In this document: piece after piece, positions 25,541-33,208 of the stretch
Layout of the letters: each line of letters opens with the position of its first letter
Numbering within the stretch: the first letter of the stretch is position 1
Assembly: GCF_001894745.1 (NCBI RefSeq)
Contig: NZ_BBYF01000001.1
Coordinates: 682,001 to 746,000, forward strand
Reading direction: 5' to 3'
DNA from: Paenibacillus sp. NAIST15-1
GTDB lineage: Bacteria > Bacillota > Bacilli > Paenibacillales > Paenibacillaceae
Length of the DNA stretch: 64,000 nt
Position numbers and translations under genes: made by a program
The notes under the pieces: model-generated
Databases searched by the model: none
What the model was told of the DNA's origin: nothing
Seen by the model: the letters and a program-made list of their open reading frames with translations, nothing else

Positions 25541-25730
25541 ACTGCACGCCGTCCTTGATGACGCCGAATGTATGATTGATTCCGAAATGATATGGCAAGT
25601 AAGGCCAAGATGCCCGAAAATGGCACACCAGAGCACTTGATGGCAAGCTCCTGCTCGCGCGAACCGCATGAACAAAATGTGCGGATTGACCTATCCTGGG
25701 TCACGATGCGCCACCGATGCCGTTTGCAAG
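25541..25730 (-). pseudogene. HutI-like imidazolonepropionase, two fused shards
   Basis: DNA at 25545-25602 is close to the C-terminal end of hutI (28097-28155). DNA at 25604-25722 is close to an N-terminal part of hutI (29030-29125), including SREQELAIKCSGVPF in the protein reading versus SREHELAMKRSGVPY in HutI. The 850-nt middle is absent. It is an internally deleted hutI paralogue or copy on the same strand as the intact gene. Confidence 0.75.
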
Positions 25731-25734
25731 AATG

Positions 25735-25835
25735 CCTTCTGCTTCTCTGCATAGATTCTGACAATATGTTTTCATTCGTTGATTTCAACGCCACGATTGG
25801 TAAATGCGGAATAACTGGTTCCAGCTCATAGTTCA
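25735..25835 (-). pseudogene. LytTR regulator shard
   Basis: One frame reads FTNRGVEINE, a TGA, then KHIVRIYAEKQKAFLQT, nearly identical to FSDRGVEIVD-C-KHIVRIYAEKQKVFLQT in the intact LytTR gene at 23446-23886. The internal stop and missing ends show it is dead. Confidence 0.75.
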
Positions 25836-25878
25836 CTTCAGTGTCCGGGTTGTACTGACTGTTACTGCTTACAAAAAA

Positions 25879-25902
25879 CACACGGAGAATAGGCTCCGTG
25901 TG
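25879..25902. repeat. Hairpin (copy 2), duplicate of 24034-24058
   Basis: CACACGGAG, 6-nt loop, CTCCGTGTG, with a run of A before it, as in copy 1. Both copies lie just upstream of LytTR sequence (intact or remnant), so hairpin and gene were probably duplicated together. Confidence 0.65.
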
Positions 25903-26009
25903 CCTCATATCAAAAAATTCGATTTTATCGTTTGAGAATTGTACATTTAACAGCACGAATTAAGACTAAAGTTCAGTAATTGGAATGAATCTCTTCATGT
26001 ATTTTCTTG

Positions 26010-26306
26010 TTATTTTGCAAGTAATATTTGTTTATCCACTAAATCTTGTATAAAACTTTCAAACTCTTCAATTGAATATTTACTATTATATAATTCTTCA
26101 AAGGTTGCATTTCCATCAATTGTCGTGCTAATGATTTTAAAAGCTTCTTCGTGTACGAAGAAAGATTCATTAGTTACAACATTTTTCAAAACTCTTCCAT
26201 TTTTATAGATTGAATTCGAAAAGATATCATTATAACAGTAAGTGCACTTTTCTACTGTAATCACCTTCTTAAACGGTAAATTGTAAAGCTGCAACTGATA
26301 AATCAT
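26010..26306 (-). CDS. PqqD/RRE-like small protein of the mini-peptide cassette
   Basis: 98 residues. The C-terminal 60 read VVTNESFFVHEEAFKIISTT, then IDGNATFEEL and FESFIQDLVDKQILL. This has the pattern of PqqD-like RiPP recognition elements (beta strands, then I-D-G-x-x-T-x-E-E-L and a final L-V-x-x-x-I-L helix). The N-terminus contains CTYC (21-24), a possible metal site. GATGAAGG lies upstream of the ATG at 26306. It follows the two mini-peptide genes on the same strand and would be the natural peptide-binding partner. AT-rich. The RRE assignment is by pattern only. Confidence 0.55.
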   Translation of the reverse strand: MIYQLQLYNLPFKKVITVEKCTYCYNDIFSNSIYKNGRVLKNVVTNESFFVHEEAFKIISTTIDGNATFEELYNSKYSIEEFESFIQDLVDKQILLAK

Positions 26307-26399
26307 TTACCTTCATCTACTTATAATTTTAGGTGTGTGTACTAGAATGGTCAGAAAGAAAAATATGATAAATATCTTGTTTTTTCAATCACTATTCAA

Positions 26400-26453
26400 T
26401 TACATTTTCGAAACAACATTATCTTTTCCAAGAGGGATTACCTTCAATTCCAT
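26400..26453 (-). CDS. Mini-peptide 2 (17 residues), putative precursor
   Basis: ATG at 26453 encodes MELKVIPLGKDNVVSKM and stops at TAA. AAAAGGAGGTGAGAAC places a near-perfect ribosome-binding site 7 nt upstream. The first nine residues are identical to mini-peptide 1 at 26619-26675 while the rest diverge, as in leader/core layouts. Promoter-proximal DNA is also shared. It is too short to be found by usual gene callers. No Cys, Ser-rich or double-Gly core is visible, so the modification, if any, is unknown. Confidence 0.7.
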   Translation of the reverse strand: MELKVIPLGKDNVVSKM

Positions 26454-26765
26454 GTTCTCACCTCCTTTTGCCTAGTACACACACCTAATACTATATAAGT
26501 GAGATCATGGCATTATGAAATGAATATTGAATTCTTCGAGCACCTCTAGTTATCCGTGTGTTCCTAGGGTGGCCAGAAAAGGAAATATTGAGAGTGTTTT
26601 GTCTCAATCACTCTTCATTTAACTTCTTTTATCAGGGAGGACGCTAGCTCCCAAAGGAATTACTTTCAATTCCATGTTCTTACCTCCTTTTTGCCTAGTA
26701 CACACACCTAAAACTATAAATATGAGATCATGGCATCGTGAAACGAATATTCGAGTTCTTCGAGC
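26454..26765 (-). repeat. Tandem duplication of [btrH tail + RBS + mini-peptide]
   Basis: Sequence at 26505-26555 is a near copy of the btrH-like gene's 3' end (26714-26765): GAGGTGCTCGAAGAA and TGCCATGATCTCA occur in both. Both copies continue through TAGGTGTGTGTACTAGGCAAAA into the ribosome-binding site and ATGGAATTGAA. The inner copy has lost a base, so it no longer encodes the btrH tail. Unit length is about 220 nt. Confidence 0.8.
26619..26675 (-). CDS. Mini-peptide 1 (18 residues), putative precursor
   Basis: ATG at 26675 encodes MELKVIPLGASVLPDKRS and stops at TAA. AAAAAGGAGGTAAGAAC is a near-perfect ribosome-binding site 7 nt upstream. It begins 38 nt after the btrH-like stop, so it is in the same transcript. 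The shared MELKVIPLG and different C-terminal half with mini-peptide 2 suggest a conserved recognition part and a variable product part. Alternatively these are short regulatory peptides. Function not known. Confidence 0.7.
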   Translation of the reverse strand: MELKVIPLGASVLPDKRS

Positions 26766-27673
26766 ACCTCTATACTATCCTTAAAATGTAAAGGTTCATC
26801 AGTAGAATGTGCCTTATATAAATCCAGACATAATCTTTCCCATTTTCTGTTTGCCTTTTCCAATAGTTCTATAAGGAGTGGATTATTTATGTACTCACTT
26901 TTAATCAAATAATTTTTTGAAGAGATTGGTCCATCCACGGACTTAATGGATCTCATTAATTCGTAAAATGATAACGAGCGATAAAATGCATCTGAATTAT
27001 TCATTTGCTCGAGCAGTGCTTTTAATTTTCCGAATTCTTTTGTGCAATTCGATACATTTTTTTCTGCATTCTTATTTAGAATGATAGGAATGTTGCCTCT
27101 GATCTTTTGTACATCTGGTCTCTCATCATAAAGCAAATTAATTAATTCAACATCCGTATTATTATTACTTGTTAAAGCAACGACGAGATCATTAAGCGTA
27201 ATGTGCTCTTGCGTATATCTTTGATCGCTAGCGATGAATGATTTCGTATGTTCATCATATTTTTCGATTATGATAATGTGGCTTCCGTTATTTTTCTTAT
27301 AATTAACGGCATCAAAAGATAAATAGTAGCTATTAACTATTCCAAGTTGATTCTTCTTTAAAGACACTTTATCAATAATGAAATTTGTAGCTTTATCGGT
27401 ATCATTAAAATTTAAAATATCCAATTTAATGTTTGTAAATGAAGAAAAATGCTCTGTATCTATTATGTTTCCTTTTATTGAAACGTTTTCATAAAACTCA
27501 TTTTCATTCCTCTGTACACTAAAATCATAACCACCAAAATAAAGGAAAATTTCAGGTTCGCTCATATTAGTGTCAAAAATATTATTTATATGTTGCATTA
27601 TTGCATAATAAAAACAGTGTTTAATGATTCTCACCTTCCCAGTAGAATTGGTGAATACCGTTCTTCTCCTCAT
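26714..27673 (-). CDS. BtrH-like N-terminal-domain protein (papain-fold, putative peptide/acyl processing)
   Basis: 319 residues. The N-terminal ~165 residues fit the BtrH_N fold, relatives of C39-type cysteine peptidases: IIKHCFYYAIMQHIN gives a candidate nucleophile C20, NNGSHIIIIEKYD gives H132 and SFIASDQRY gives D150. BtrH itself transfers an acyl group from a carrier protein in butirosin synthesis; other members sit in peptide gene clusters. The C-terminal half is helical. The start is uncertain (ATG 27673 or GTG 27634); neither has a good ribosome-binding site. Two mini-peptides and an RRE-like gene follow. AT-rich relative to neighbours, suggesting transfer. Confidence 0.65.
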   Translation of the reverse strand: MRRRTVFTNSTGKVRIIKHCFYYAIMQHINNIFDTNMSEPEIFLYFGGYDFSVQRNENEFYENVSIKGNIIDTEHFSSFTNIKLDILNFNDTDKATNFIIDKVSLKKNQLGIVNSYYLSFDAVNYKKNNGSHIIIIEKYDEHTKSFIASDQRYTQEHITLNDLVVALTSNNNTDVELINLLYDERPDVQKIRGNIPIILNKNAEKNVSNCTKEFGKLKALLEQMNNSDAFYRSLSFYELMRSIKSVDGPISSKNYLIKSEYINNPLLIELLEKANRKWERLCLDLYKAHSTDEPLHFKDSIEVLEELEYSFHDAMISYL

Positions 27674-27749
27674 GCATATGCTTCTGAAATCCTAACACTT
27701 TCAAAAGCCTAGCAAAGCCAACTTTCGACCATGTTTTTATTACTAGTTC
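27621..27749 (-). pseudogene. Acetyltransferase-like C-terminal remnant overlapping btrH start
   Basis: An open frame without start reads GFARLLKVLGFQKHMHEEKN, then GIHQFYWEGENH and TAA. LLKVLGF followed by short basic and aromatic residues is like the last strands of GNAT enzymes. It overlaps the 5' end of the btrH-like gene in another frame, so the cassette may have inserted next to or into this gene. Identity uncertain. Confidence 0.35.
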
Positions 27750-27886
27750 TCAATTATCATATGGAAAACGATATAGGGGTTATTTGAAATTAACTATTCC
27801 TATTCTCGAGAGGAAGAAAATGAATATTCTTGAAGTAGGAGAACAAGTAGAATAGATTTCTTGTCATTCATCAGAGGCTAATTAAA

Positions 27887-27909
27887 AAGTTTACATAAGT
27901 TTACATAAG
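27887..27909. repeat. Tandem 11-bp repeat upstream of the btrH cassette
   Basis: AAGTTTACATA occurs twice head to tail, followed by AG. It lies about 215 nt upstream of the btrH-like start in otherwise gene-free DNA (27750-27998) and could be a regulator-binding site. Confidence 0.4.
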
Positions 27910-27998
27910 ATTGTATAATTTAGGTTATCACAATCCATTCCAAATCTCAACTTTTTTCTTCACATTTAATTCTACGCTTGAAATAATCAAACAATAAA

Positions 27999-28021
27999 TG
28001 AGGCTGCCTAAGGCAGCCTCA
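27999..28021 (-). terminator. Terminator of the hut operon
   Basis: TGAGGCTGCC, 3-nt loop, GGCAGCCTCA, with a T-rich tail on the minus strand, 43 nt past the hutI stop. Confidence 0.85.
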
Positions 28022-28063
28022 GATTAGGTCGTATGATAACTGTCGATTCTTTACAAGAAAATC

Positions 28064-29347
28064 TTACGCTTGTGCCGTTATGGCACGGTTCCATACAACC
28101 TGCATGCCGTTCTTGATGACGCCGAATGTATGATTGATGCCGAAATGATACGGCAAGTAGGCTAGATTAGGAGCATCGAAGATGGTCAAGTCTGCCCGCT
28201 TGCCGACTTCGATAGAGCCGATGTCTGCTGCACGTCCGATCGCAGCAGCTGCATTCAACGTGCATGCTGTCAGAATCTCTTCAGGCTGCATTTTCAAATT
28301 CAAGGATGCCAGCATGATGATGAGCTGGATCGATTCCGTCGGGCATGATCCCGGATTGTAGTCGGTCGAGAGAGCGACAGGCAGCCGGAACTTGTCGATC
28401 ATATCGCGGGCGCGGGCATGCTGGGATAGACCAAGGTTGAAGGTCGTTCCCGGAAGCAGAACCGGAACAACCTTCCCTGCGGCCAGACTAGCTAATCCTT
28501 GATCGGTTGTCATTACCAGATGCTCAGCTGAGATCGCTCCCACCTCTTGCGCCAGTTCAGAGCCGCCTAGTGCAACAATTTCATCTGCATGGATTTTCGG
28601 AATAAGTCCATGGTGTCTGCCCTCCATCAAGATAACACGGGATTGCTCCACGTCAAATACGCCTTCTTCGCAAAAGATGTCGCAAAATTCCGCTAATCCT
28701 TCTGCTGCAATGGCCGGGAGCATTTCCTCAATGATTACGGCCACGAATTCCTCTGTCCGCCCCTTATACTCTTCCGGTACAGCGTGTGCTCCCATAAAGG
28801 TAGAGGCAATGTCCACCGGATGCGTATCATGAAGTCGACGCGAGACGCGCAACTGCTTCAGTTCTGTCTCCAAGTTCAGGCCATAGCCGCTCTTCGCCTC
28901 GATCGTGGTCACCCCCTGAAGCAGCATTTCATTCAGGCTTCGATAAGCCTTGTTGTACAGTTCTTGCTCGCTCCATTGCCGAGTCGATTTGACCGTGCTT
29001 AGAATTCCGCCGCCCTTCGCCAGAATATCAAGGTAGGGCACTCCTGAGCGCTTCATCGCTAGCTCGTGCTCACGGGAGCCGCCATGAACGAGATGCGTAT
29101 GCGGATCGACTAACCCAGGCGTCACGATGCGGCCTCCGACATCAATCGTCTCGCGAATAGCTGCTCCTGCCAAGGCAGCCATCACTTCATCCTTATGTCC
29201 GACCAATACGATCTTTCCCTTATCAATGGCGACTGCTGCATTCGCAATTTCCTGAATTCGCCCCATCTCTTCCCCATATCTGGGTCCATTACCTTCGGGG
29301 GTGTATAAACATCCGATACCTGTTAGAAGCAAATCAATCTGTTCCAA
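28064..29347 (-). CDS. hutI: Imidazolonepropionase
   Basis: About 427 residues, full length. Converts 4-imidazolone-5-propionate to N-formimino-L-glutamate in histidine degradation. Amidohydrolase metal motif VDPHTHLVHGGSREHE, later HADEI with the catalytic histidine region and LSTDYNPGSCPTES near the end are diagnostic for HutI. GGGAGG lies 9 nt before a TTG at 29347; an in-frame TTG at 29356 would be too close to the site. Last gene of the hutH-hutU-hutI order on this strand. Confidence 0.95.
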   Translation of the reverse strand: MEQIDLLLTGIGCLYTPEGNGPRYGEEMGRIQEIANAAVAIDKGKIVLVGHKDEVMAALAGAAIRETIDVGGRIVTPGLVDPHTHLVHGGSREHELAMKRSGVPYLDILAKGGGILSTVKSTRQWSEQELYNKAYRSLNEMLLQGVTTIEAKSGYGLNLETELKQLRVSRRLHDTHPVDIASTFMGAHAVPEEYKGRTEEFVAVIIEEMLPAIAAEGLAEFCDIFCEEGVFDVEQSRVILMEGRHHGLIPKIHADEIVALGGSELAQEVGAISAEHLVMTTDQGLASLAAGKVVPVLLPGTTFNLGLSQHARARDMIDKFRLPVALSTDYNPGSCPTESIQLIIMLASLNLKMQPEEILTACTLNAAAAIGRAADIGSIEVGKRADLTIFDAPNLAYLPYHFGINHTFGVIKNGMQVVWNRAITAQA

Positions 29348-29429
29348 TGAAAGCAACCTCCCTCGCTGTGTATTAAGGTTAGGAAATATTCCGTTGGTAC
29401 TTCGCCGTTAGTACCTTTAGTGAGCAAGT

Positions 29430-29462
29430 AGTTAGTAGTTTATTTATTCGCAGTTAGTAGTT
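29430..29462. repeat. Direct repeat between hutU and hutI
   Basis: AGTTAGTAGTT occurs at 29430-29440 and 29452-29462. It lies in the 160-nt gap between the two hut genes. Its function is unknown; it may only be a local duplication. Confidence 0.4.
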
Positions 29463-29509
29463 AGAAAATTTCAGTCGTCAACTCGCAGTCAGCAACTTTT
29501 AATCCACTA

Positions 29510-31195
29510 CTATCGGCAATTTCCCGTGCTGTCATGACTGCTGCGCATTGGAATACAGATTCCATGCTGCTCCGCGGTTGCAACCGCTTCGTCATATCCT
29601 GCGTCTACGTGGCGGATGACCCCCATCCCTGGATCGGTCGTCAAGACGCAGCGCAGCCGTTCCGCAGCTTCATCCGTGCCGTCGGCAACGACGACCATAC
29701 CGGCGTGCAAGGAATATCCCATGCCAACGCCGCCGCCATGATGGACGGATACCCAAGAGGCCCCTGCCGATGTATTAATAAGTGCATTCAAGATTGCCCA
29801 GTCTCCTACAGCGTCAGAGCCGTCCTTCATCCCCTCCGTCTCGCGGTTCGGGGAAGCAACGGAGCCGCAGTCGAGATGATCGCGGCCAATAACGATCGGA
29901 GCGCTAAGCTCGCCTGACTTCACCATCTCATTAATCGCCAAGCCGAACTTGGCGCGATCTCCATATCCGAGCCAGCAAATACGGGCCGGCAGGCCTTGGA
30001 AGGACACCCTCTCTTGGGCCATCGCAATCCAGCGGCGCAAATGATCATTATCCGGGAACAGCTTCAATACGAGTTCATCTGTCTTGCGAATATCTTCTGG
30101 ATCGCCCGATAAGGCGGCCCAGCGGAACGGCCCTTTGCCCTCGCAGAAGAGCGGACGAATATAAGCCGGAACAAAGCCTGGAAATGCGAACGCGTCTTGC
30201 ACACCTTGATCGAATGCCACTTGGCGAATGTTGTTGCCGTAATCGAACACAACAGACCCGAGCTTCTGCAAGTCCAGCATCGCCTGCACGTGAACCGCCA
30301 TACTGGCCTTCGCCAGCTCGATATAATGCTTCGGATCACGGACGCGAAGAGCAGCAGCATCCTCCAAGCTGTAACCAGCTGGGATGTAACCGTTGAGCGG
30401 ATCATGAGCAGAAGTCTGGTCGGTTACGAAGTCGGGCTTGATGCCGCGGCGTACAAATTCAGGGAATAGCTCGGCCGCATTGCCAAGCAATCCGATCGAT
30501 AACGGCCTCTGCTCATTGATTGCTTGAATTGCGAGTTCCAATGCTTCATCCAGGGTCTCGGCCAATACATCACAGTAACGCGTTTCAATGCGGCGTTCAA
30601 TCCGAGAACGATCTGCCTCGACTGCAATCACGACGCCATCATTCATCGTCACAGCAAGAGGCTGGGCACCACCCATGCCGCCAAGACCAGCCGTTAATGT
30701 AAGCGTGCCGCGAAGCGTTCCTCCCGCATGCTGGCGGGCAGCTTCCGCGAACGTTTCATATGTGCCTTGGAGAATGCCTTGCGTCCCAATATAAATCCAG
30801 CTTCCCGCAGTCATCTGACCATACATCATCAGCCCTTTGCGTTCGAGCTCGCGGAAGTGATCCCAGTTCGCCCAATTCGGTACGAGCACAGAGTTCGACA
30901 AGAGTACGCGGGGTGCCCGCTCATGTGTGCGGAATACACCGACCGGCTTGCCGGATTGAATAAGCAGCGTCTCATCGCTCTCCAGCCGCTGCAGTTCACG
31001 GACAATGGCCTCGTAGGAAGGCCAGTTGCGTGCCGCCTTGCCAATCCCGCCATAGACCACCAAGTCTTCCGGTCGTTCCGCCACTTCTGGATCCAAATTG
31101 TTCATCAGCATGCGCATGGCTGCTTCCTGAACCCACCCCTTGCATGTTATTTCGTTACCGCGCGGTGCACGAATGCTTCTCTTTACCTGATTCAT
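29510..31195 (-). CDS. hutU: Urocanate hydratase
   Basis: 561 residues from the ATG at 31195, which has AAAAGGAGG upstream (the frame stays open 10 codons further back without a site). Adds water to urocanate to form imidazolonepropionate, using NAD+. The NAD-binding and active-site regions [30 protein letters not shown]-type [10 protein letters not shown], and [12 protein letters not shown] are all present. The catalytic region around C ([10 protein letters not shown]) is intact. Co-transcribed with hutH and hutI. Confidence 0.95.
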   Translation of the reverse strand: MNQVKRSIRAPRGNEITCKGWVQEAAMRMLMNNLDPEVAERPEDLVVYGGIGKAARNWPSYEAIVRELQRLESDETLLIQSGKPVGVFRTHERAPRVLLSNSVLVPNWANWDHFRELERKGLMMYGQMTAGSWIYIGTQGILQGTYETFAEAARQHAGGTLRGTLTLTAGLGGMGGAQPLAVTMNDGVVIAVEADRSRIERRIETRYCDVLAETLDEALELAIQAINEQRPLSIGLLGNAAELFPEFVRRGIKPDFVTDQTSAHDPLNGYIPAGYSLEDAAALRVRDPKHYIELAKASMAVHVQAMLDLQKLGSVVFDYGNNIRQVAFDQGVQDAFAFPGFVPAYIRPLFCEGKGPFRWAALSGDPEDIRKTDELVLKLFPDNDHLRRWIAMAQERVSFQGLPARICWLGYGDRAKFGLAINEMVKSGELSAPIVIGRDHLDCGSVASPNRETEGMKDGSDAVGDWAILNALINTSAGASWVSVHHGGGVGMGYSLHAGMVVVADGTDEAAERLRCVLTTDPGMGVIRHVDAGYDEAVATAEQHGICIPMRSSHDSTGNCR

Positions 31196-31248
31196 CTTGT
31201 TACGCCTCCTTTTCATATGAAACATGATGTACTCTTCTTGAAGTCGAC

Positions 31249-32817
31249 TTAATATAATCGGCCTGCTACTTCCTCTACGGCATGAAGGAACTCCCCTCTG
31301 CTAAGCGCAGATGCTACTTCTTCAATCTCCTTGCTTAGAGAGCGATCCGTCGTTACTGGCGGTACAAGCTTGCGCACTAAGTCGAAGAGTGCACGCGTCG
31401 AAGGAGCCAGCTTCTCTGCGCCTCGGAACTCGGCGGCTTCTGCCGCGCAGATCAGCTCAATGGCCAGCACCTTGGACACATTGTCTACCACTTGTGCCGC
31501 ATGGCGGGCAGCCGTCGTCCCCATCGATACATGATCCTCCTGATTGGCGGAGGAAGGGATCGAGTCGACGCTCGCCGGATGAGCCAACACTTTGTTCTCC
31601 GAGACGAGCGATGCGCTCACGTACTGCGGGATCATCATGCCAGACGCCATACCCGGCTGATGGCTAAGGAAAGCAGGCAGCCCACCAGACAATGCTGGAT
31701 TGACAAGCCGCTCCGTGCGCCGCTCCGCGATGTTGGCCAGCTCGCTCATCCCAATTTTCAAGAAATCCATCGCAAACGCCATCGGCTGTCCATGAAAATT
31801 CCCGCCCGAGATGACTGTGCCCTGTTCCAAAAACAAGAGCGGATTATCGGTCGCTGCATTCATCTCCACATTCAACTTATCCTCTACATAAGCAAGTACC
31901 TGTCGTGATGCGCCATGAACCTGAGGCAAGCAGCGCAGGGAATAGGCATCCTGCACACGAATATCGCCTTGCTTCGTCGTCAACCGGCTGCCGCTCAGCA
32001 GTGTTCTCAGATTGGCAGCGACGCCAATCTGCTCTGGATACGGCCGGACGCGCTGAAGCTCATCCGCGAACGCATCCGTAATCCCATGCAAGCACTCCAC
32101 CGTCAGAGCTGCGATCGCATCCGCCGTCTTGGCAAGCCGTAGTGCATGCACATAAGTCAGTGCACCGATTGCTGTCATAATCTGTGTGCCATTGATTAGC
32201 GACAGCCCTTCCTTGGCCTGCAGCTGTACGGGCTTCAGACCTGCCGATGCCAATGCATCATGACCGGACAAGCGCGTTCCATGATAGACAGCTTCCCCTT
32301 CACCCATTAGAACCAGCGCCAAGTGCGACAATGGGGCCAAATCTCCGCTCGCGCCAAGCGATCCCTGCTCAGGGATCACCGGATGAACGCCCCGATTCAG
32401 ACAGTCAATAAGCAATTGAAGCGTTTCCAGACGAATGCCGGAGAAGCCCTTTGCGAGGGCGTTCGCCCGCAGCAACATGATCGTGCGCACCGCTGCCTCT
32501 GGCAAGGAAGAACCAACGGCACAGGCATGGCTCCGAATTAAGTTGGCTTGCAATTCTGCCGAATCCTCTGGTGAAATCATGACATCGCTGAACTTGCCGA
32601 ATCCGGTGGTCACCCCATATACCACTTTATTCGCATCCACGAATTCCTCGACCATCTCACGGCATCGCGTGACGCGCTGCACAGCGTCTGATGCGAGAAC
32701 AACTGGGGCGTAATCATAGGCAATCGTAGCCAGTTGACCTAGTGTCAATTGTCCTCCGTCCAGCGTGATTGGCCCCGTATGCTCTTCTTGATGCAAATGT
32801 TTAACTGCCACAACCAT
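31249..32817 (-). CDS. hutH: Histidine ammonia-lyase
   Basis: 522 residues. Removes ammonia from L-histidine to give urocanate. The MIO cofactor triad Ala-Ser-Gly is in [18 protein letters not shown] at about residue 150. [24 protein letters not shown] and [12 protein letters not shown] are family hallmarks. ATG at 32817 follows AAAGGAG closely. First gene of the hut operon; a terminator-like hairpin lies in its leader, suggesting control by transcription attenuation. No hutP or hutG is in the window. Confidence 0.95.
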   Translation of the reverse strand: MVVAVKHLHQEEHTGPITLDGGQLTLGQLATIAYDYAPVVLASDAVQRVTRCREMVEEFVDANKVVYGVTTGFGKFSDVMISPEDSAELQANLIRSHACAVGSSLPEAAVRTIMLLRANALAKGFSGIRLETLQLLIDCLNRGVHPVIPEQGSLGASGDLAPLSHLALVLMGEGEAVYHGTRLSGHDALASAGLKPVQLQAKEGLSLINGTQIMTAIGALTYVHALRLAKTADAIAALTVECLHGITDAFADELQRVRPYPEQIGVAANLRTLLSGSRLTTKQGDIRVQDAYSLRCLPQVHGASRQVLAYVEDKLNVEMNAATDNPLLFLEQGTVISGGNFHGQPMAFAMDFLKIGMSELANIAERRTERLVNPALSGGLPAFLSHQPGMASGMMIPQYVSASLVSENKVLAHPASVDSIPSSANQEDHVSMGTTAARHAAQVVDNVSKVLAIELICAAEAAEFRGAEKLAPSTRALFDLVRKLVPPVTTDRSLSKEIEEVASALSRGEFLHAVEEVAGRLY

Positions 32818-32845
32818 CCCTCTCCTTTCTTGCTTTACCAAAAGA

Positions 32846-32886
32846 AAGAGGCTGTGCGGAAGTTGTTAGCTTCCACACAGCCTCTT
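32846..32886 (-). promoter_or_regulatory. Leader hairpin (attenuator candidate) of the hut operon
   Basis: AAGAGGCTGTG and CACAGCCTCTT with an inner GGAAG/CTTCC stem form a strong hairpin, followed on the minus strand by TTTCTTTTGG, 29 nt before hutH. A terminator between promoter and hutH fits HutP-type antitermination known in Bacillus, but I could not see convincing NAG-triplet binding sites. The rest of the gap 32887-33208 holds nothing I can support. Confidence 0.6.
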
Positions 32887-33208
32887 GTTCAAAAGGGCCG
32901 ACCTATGAAATTGCTCATCCCAGTAACAATGATGAACGCGCATCACTATGCATCGCCCTTTCATTTGAATTAGATAGGCAAATATATCCATTTCATCTAC
33001 TATTACATGTGTATTCATTTCTGTCAAGTATGGTGCATTCACAGACGTAGGGATTAAGCGCCCTTGCCATCACATCCAACATCTGTGATGCAGCCGCTGC
33101 CAACACAATTGCAAGTGAAGATGCCGCATAGTCCTCGCGATTGAGTGAGGTGATAAGCAACCCGATTCATAATGCTGAGTCTGTAGATTATAGGACTGCA
33201 GCTTACCT

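Noticed and set aside
26010..26306. Reading the CTYC motif as a radical-SAM or SPASM domain
   Set aside because: The protein is only 98 residues, and CTYC lacks the third cysteine of CxxxCxxC; it cannot form a SAM-binding barrel.
30728..31252. Plus-strand open frame of 174 codons
   Set aside because: Antisense to the start of hutU, with no start signal; shadow of a conserved gene.
32890..33020. HutP-type NAG triplet array in the hut leader
   Set aside because: Only isolated TAG triplets are present, without the regular spacing expected for HutP sites.
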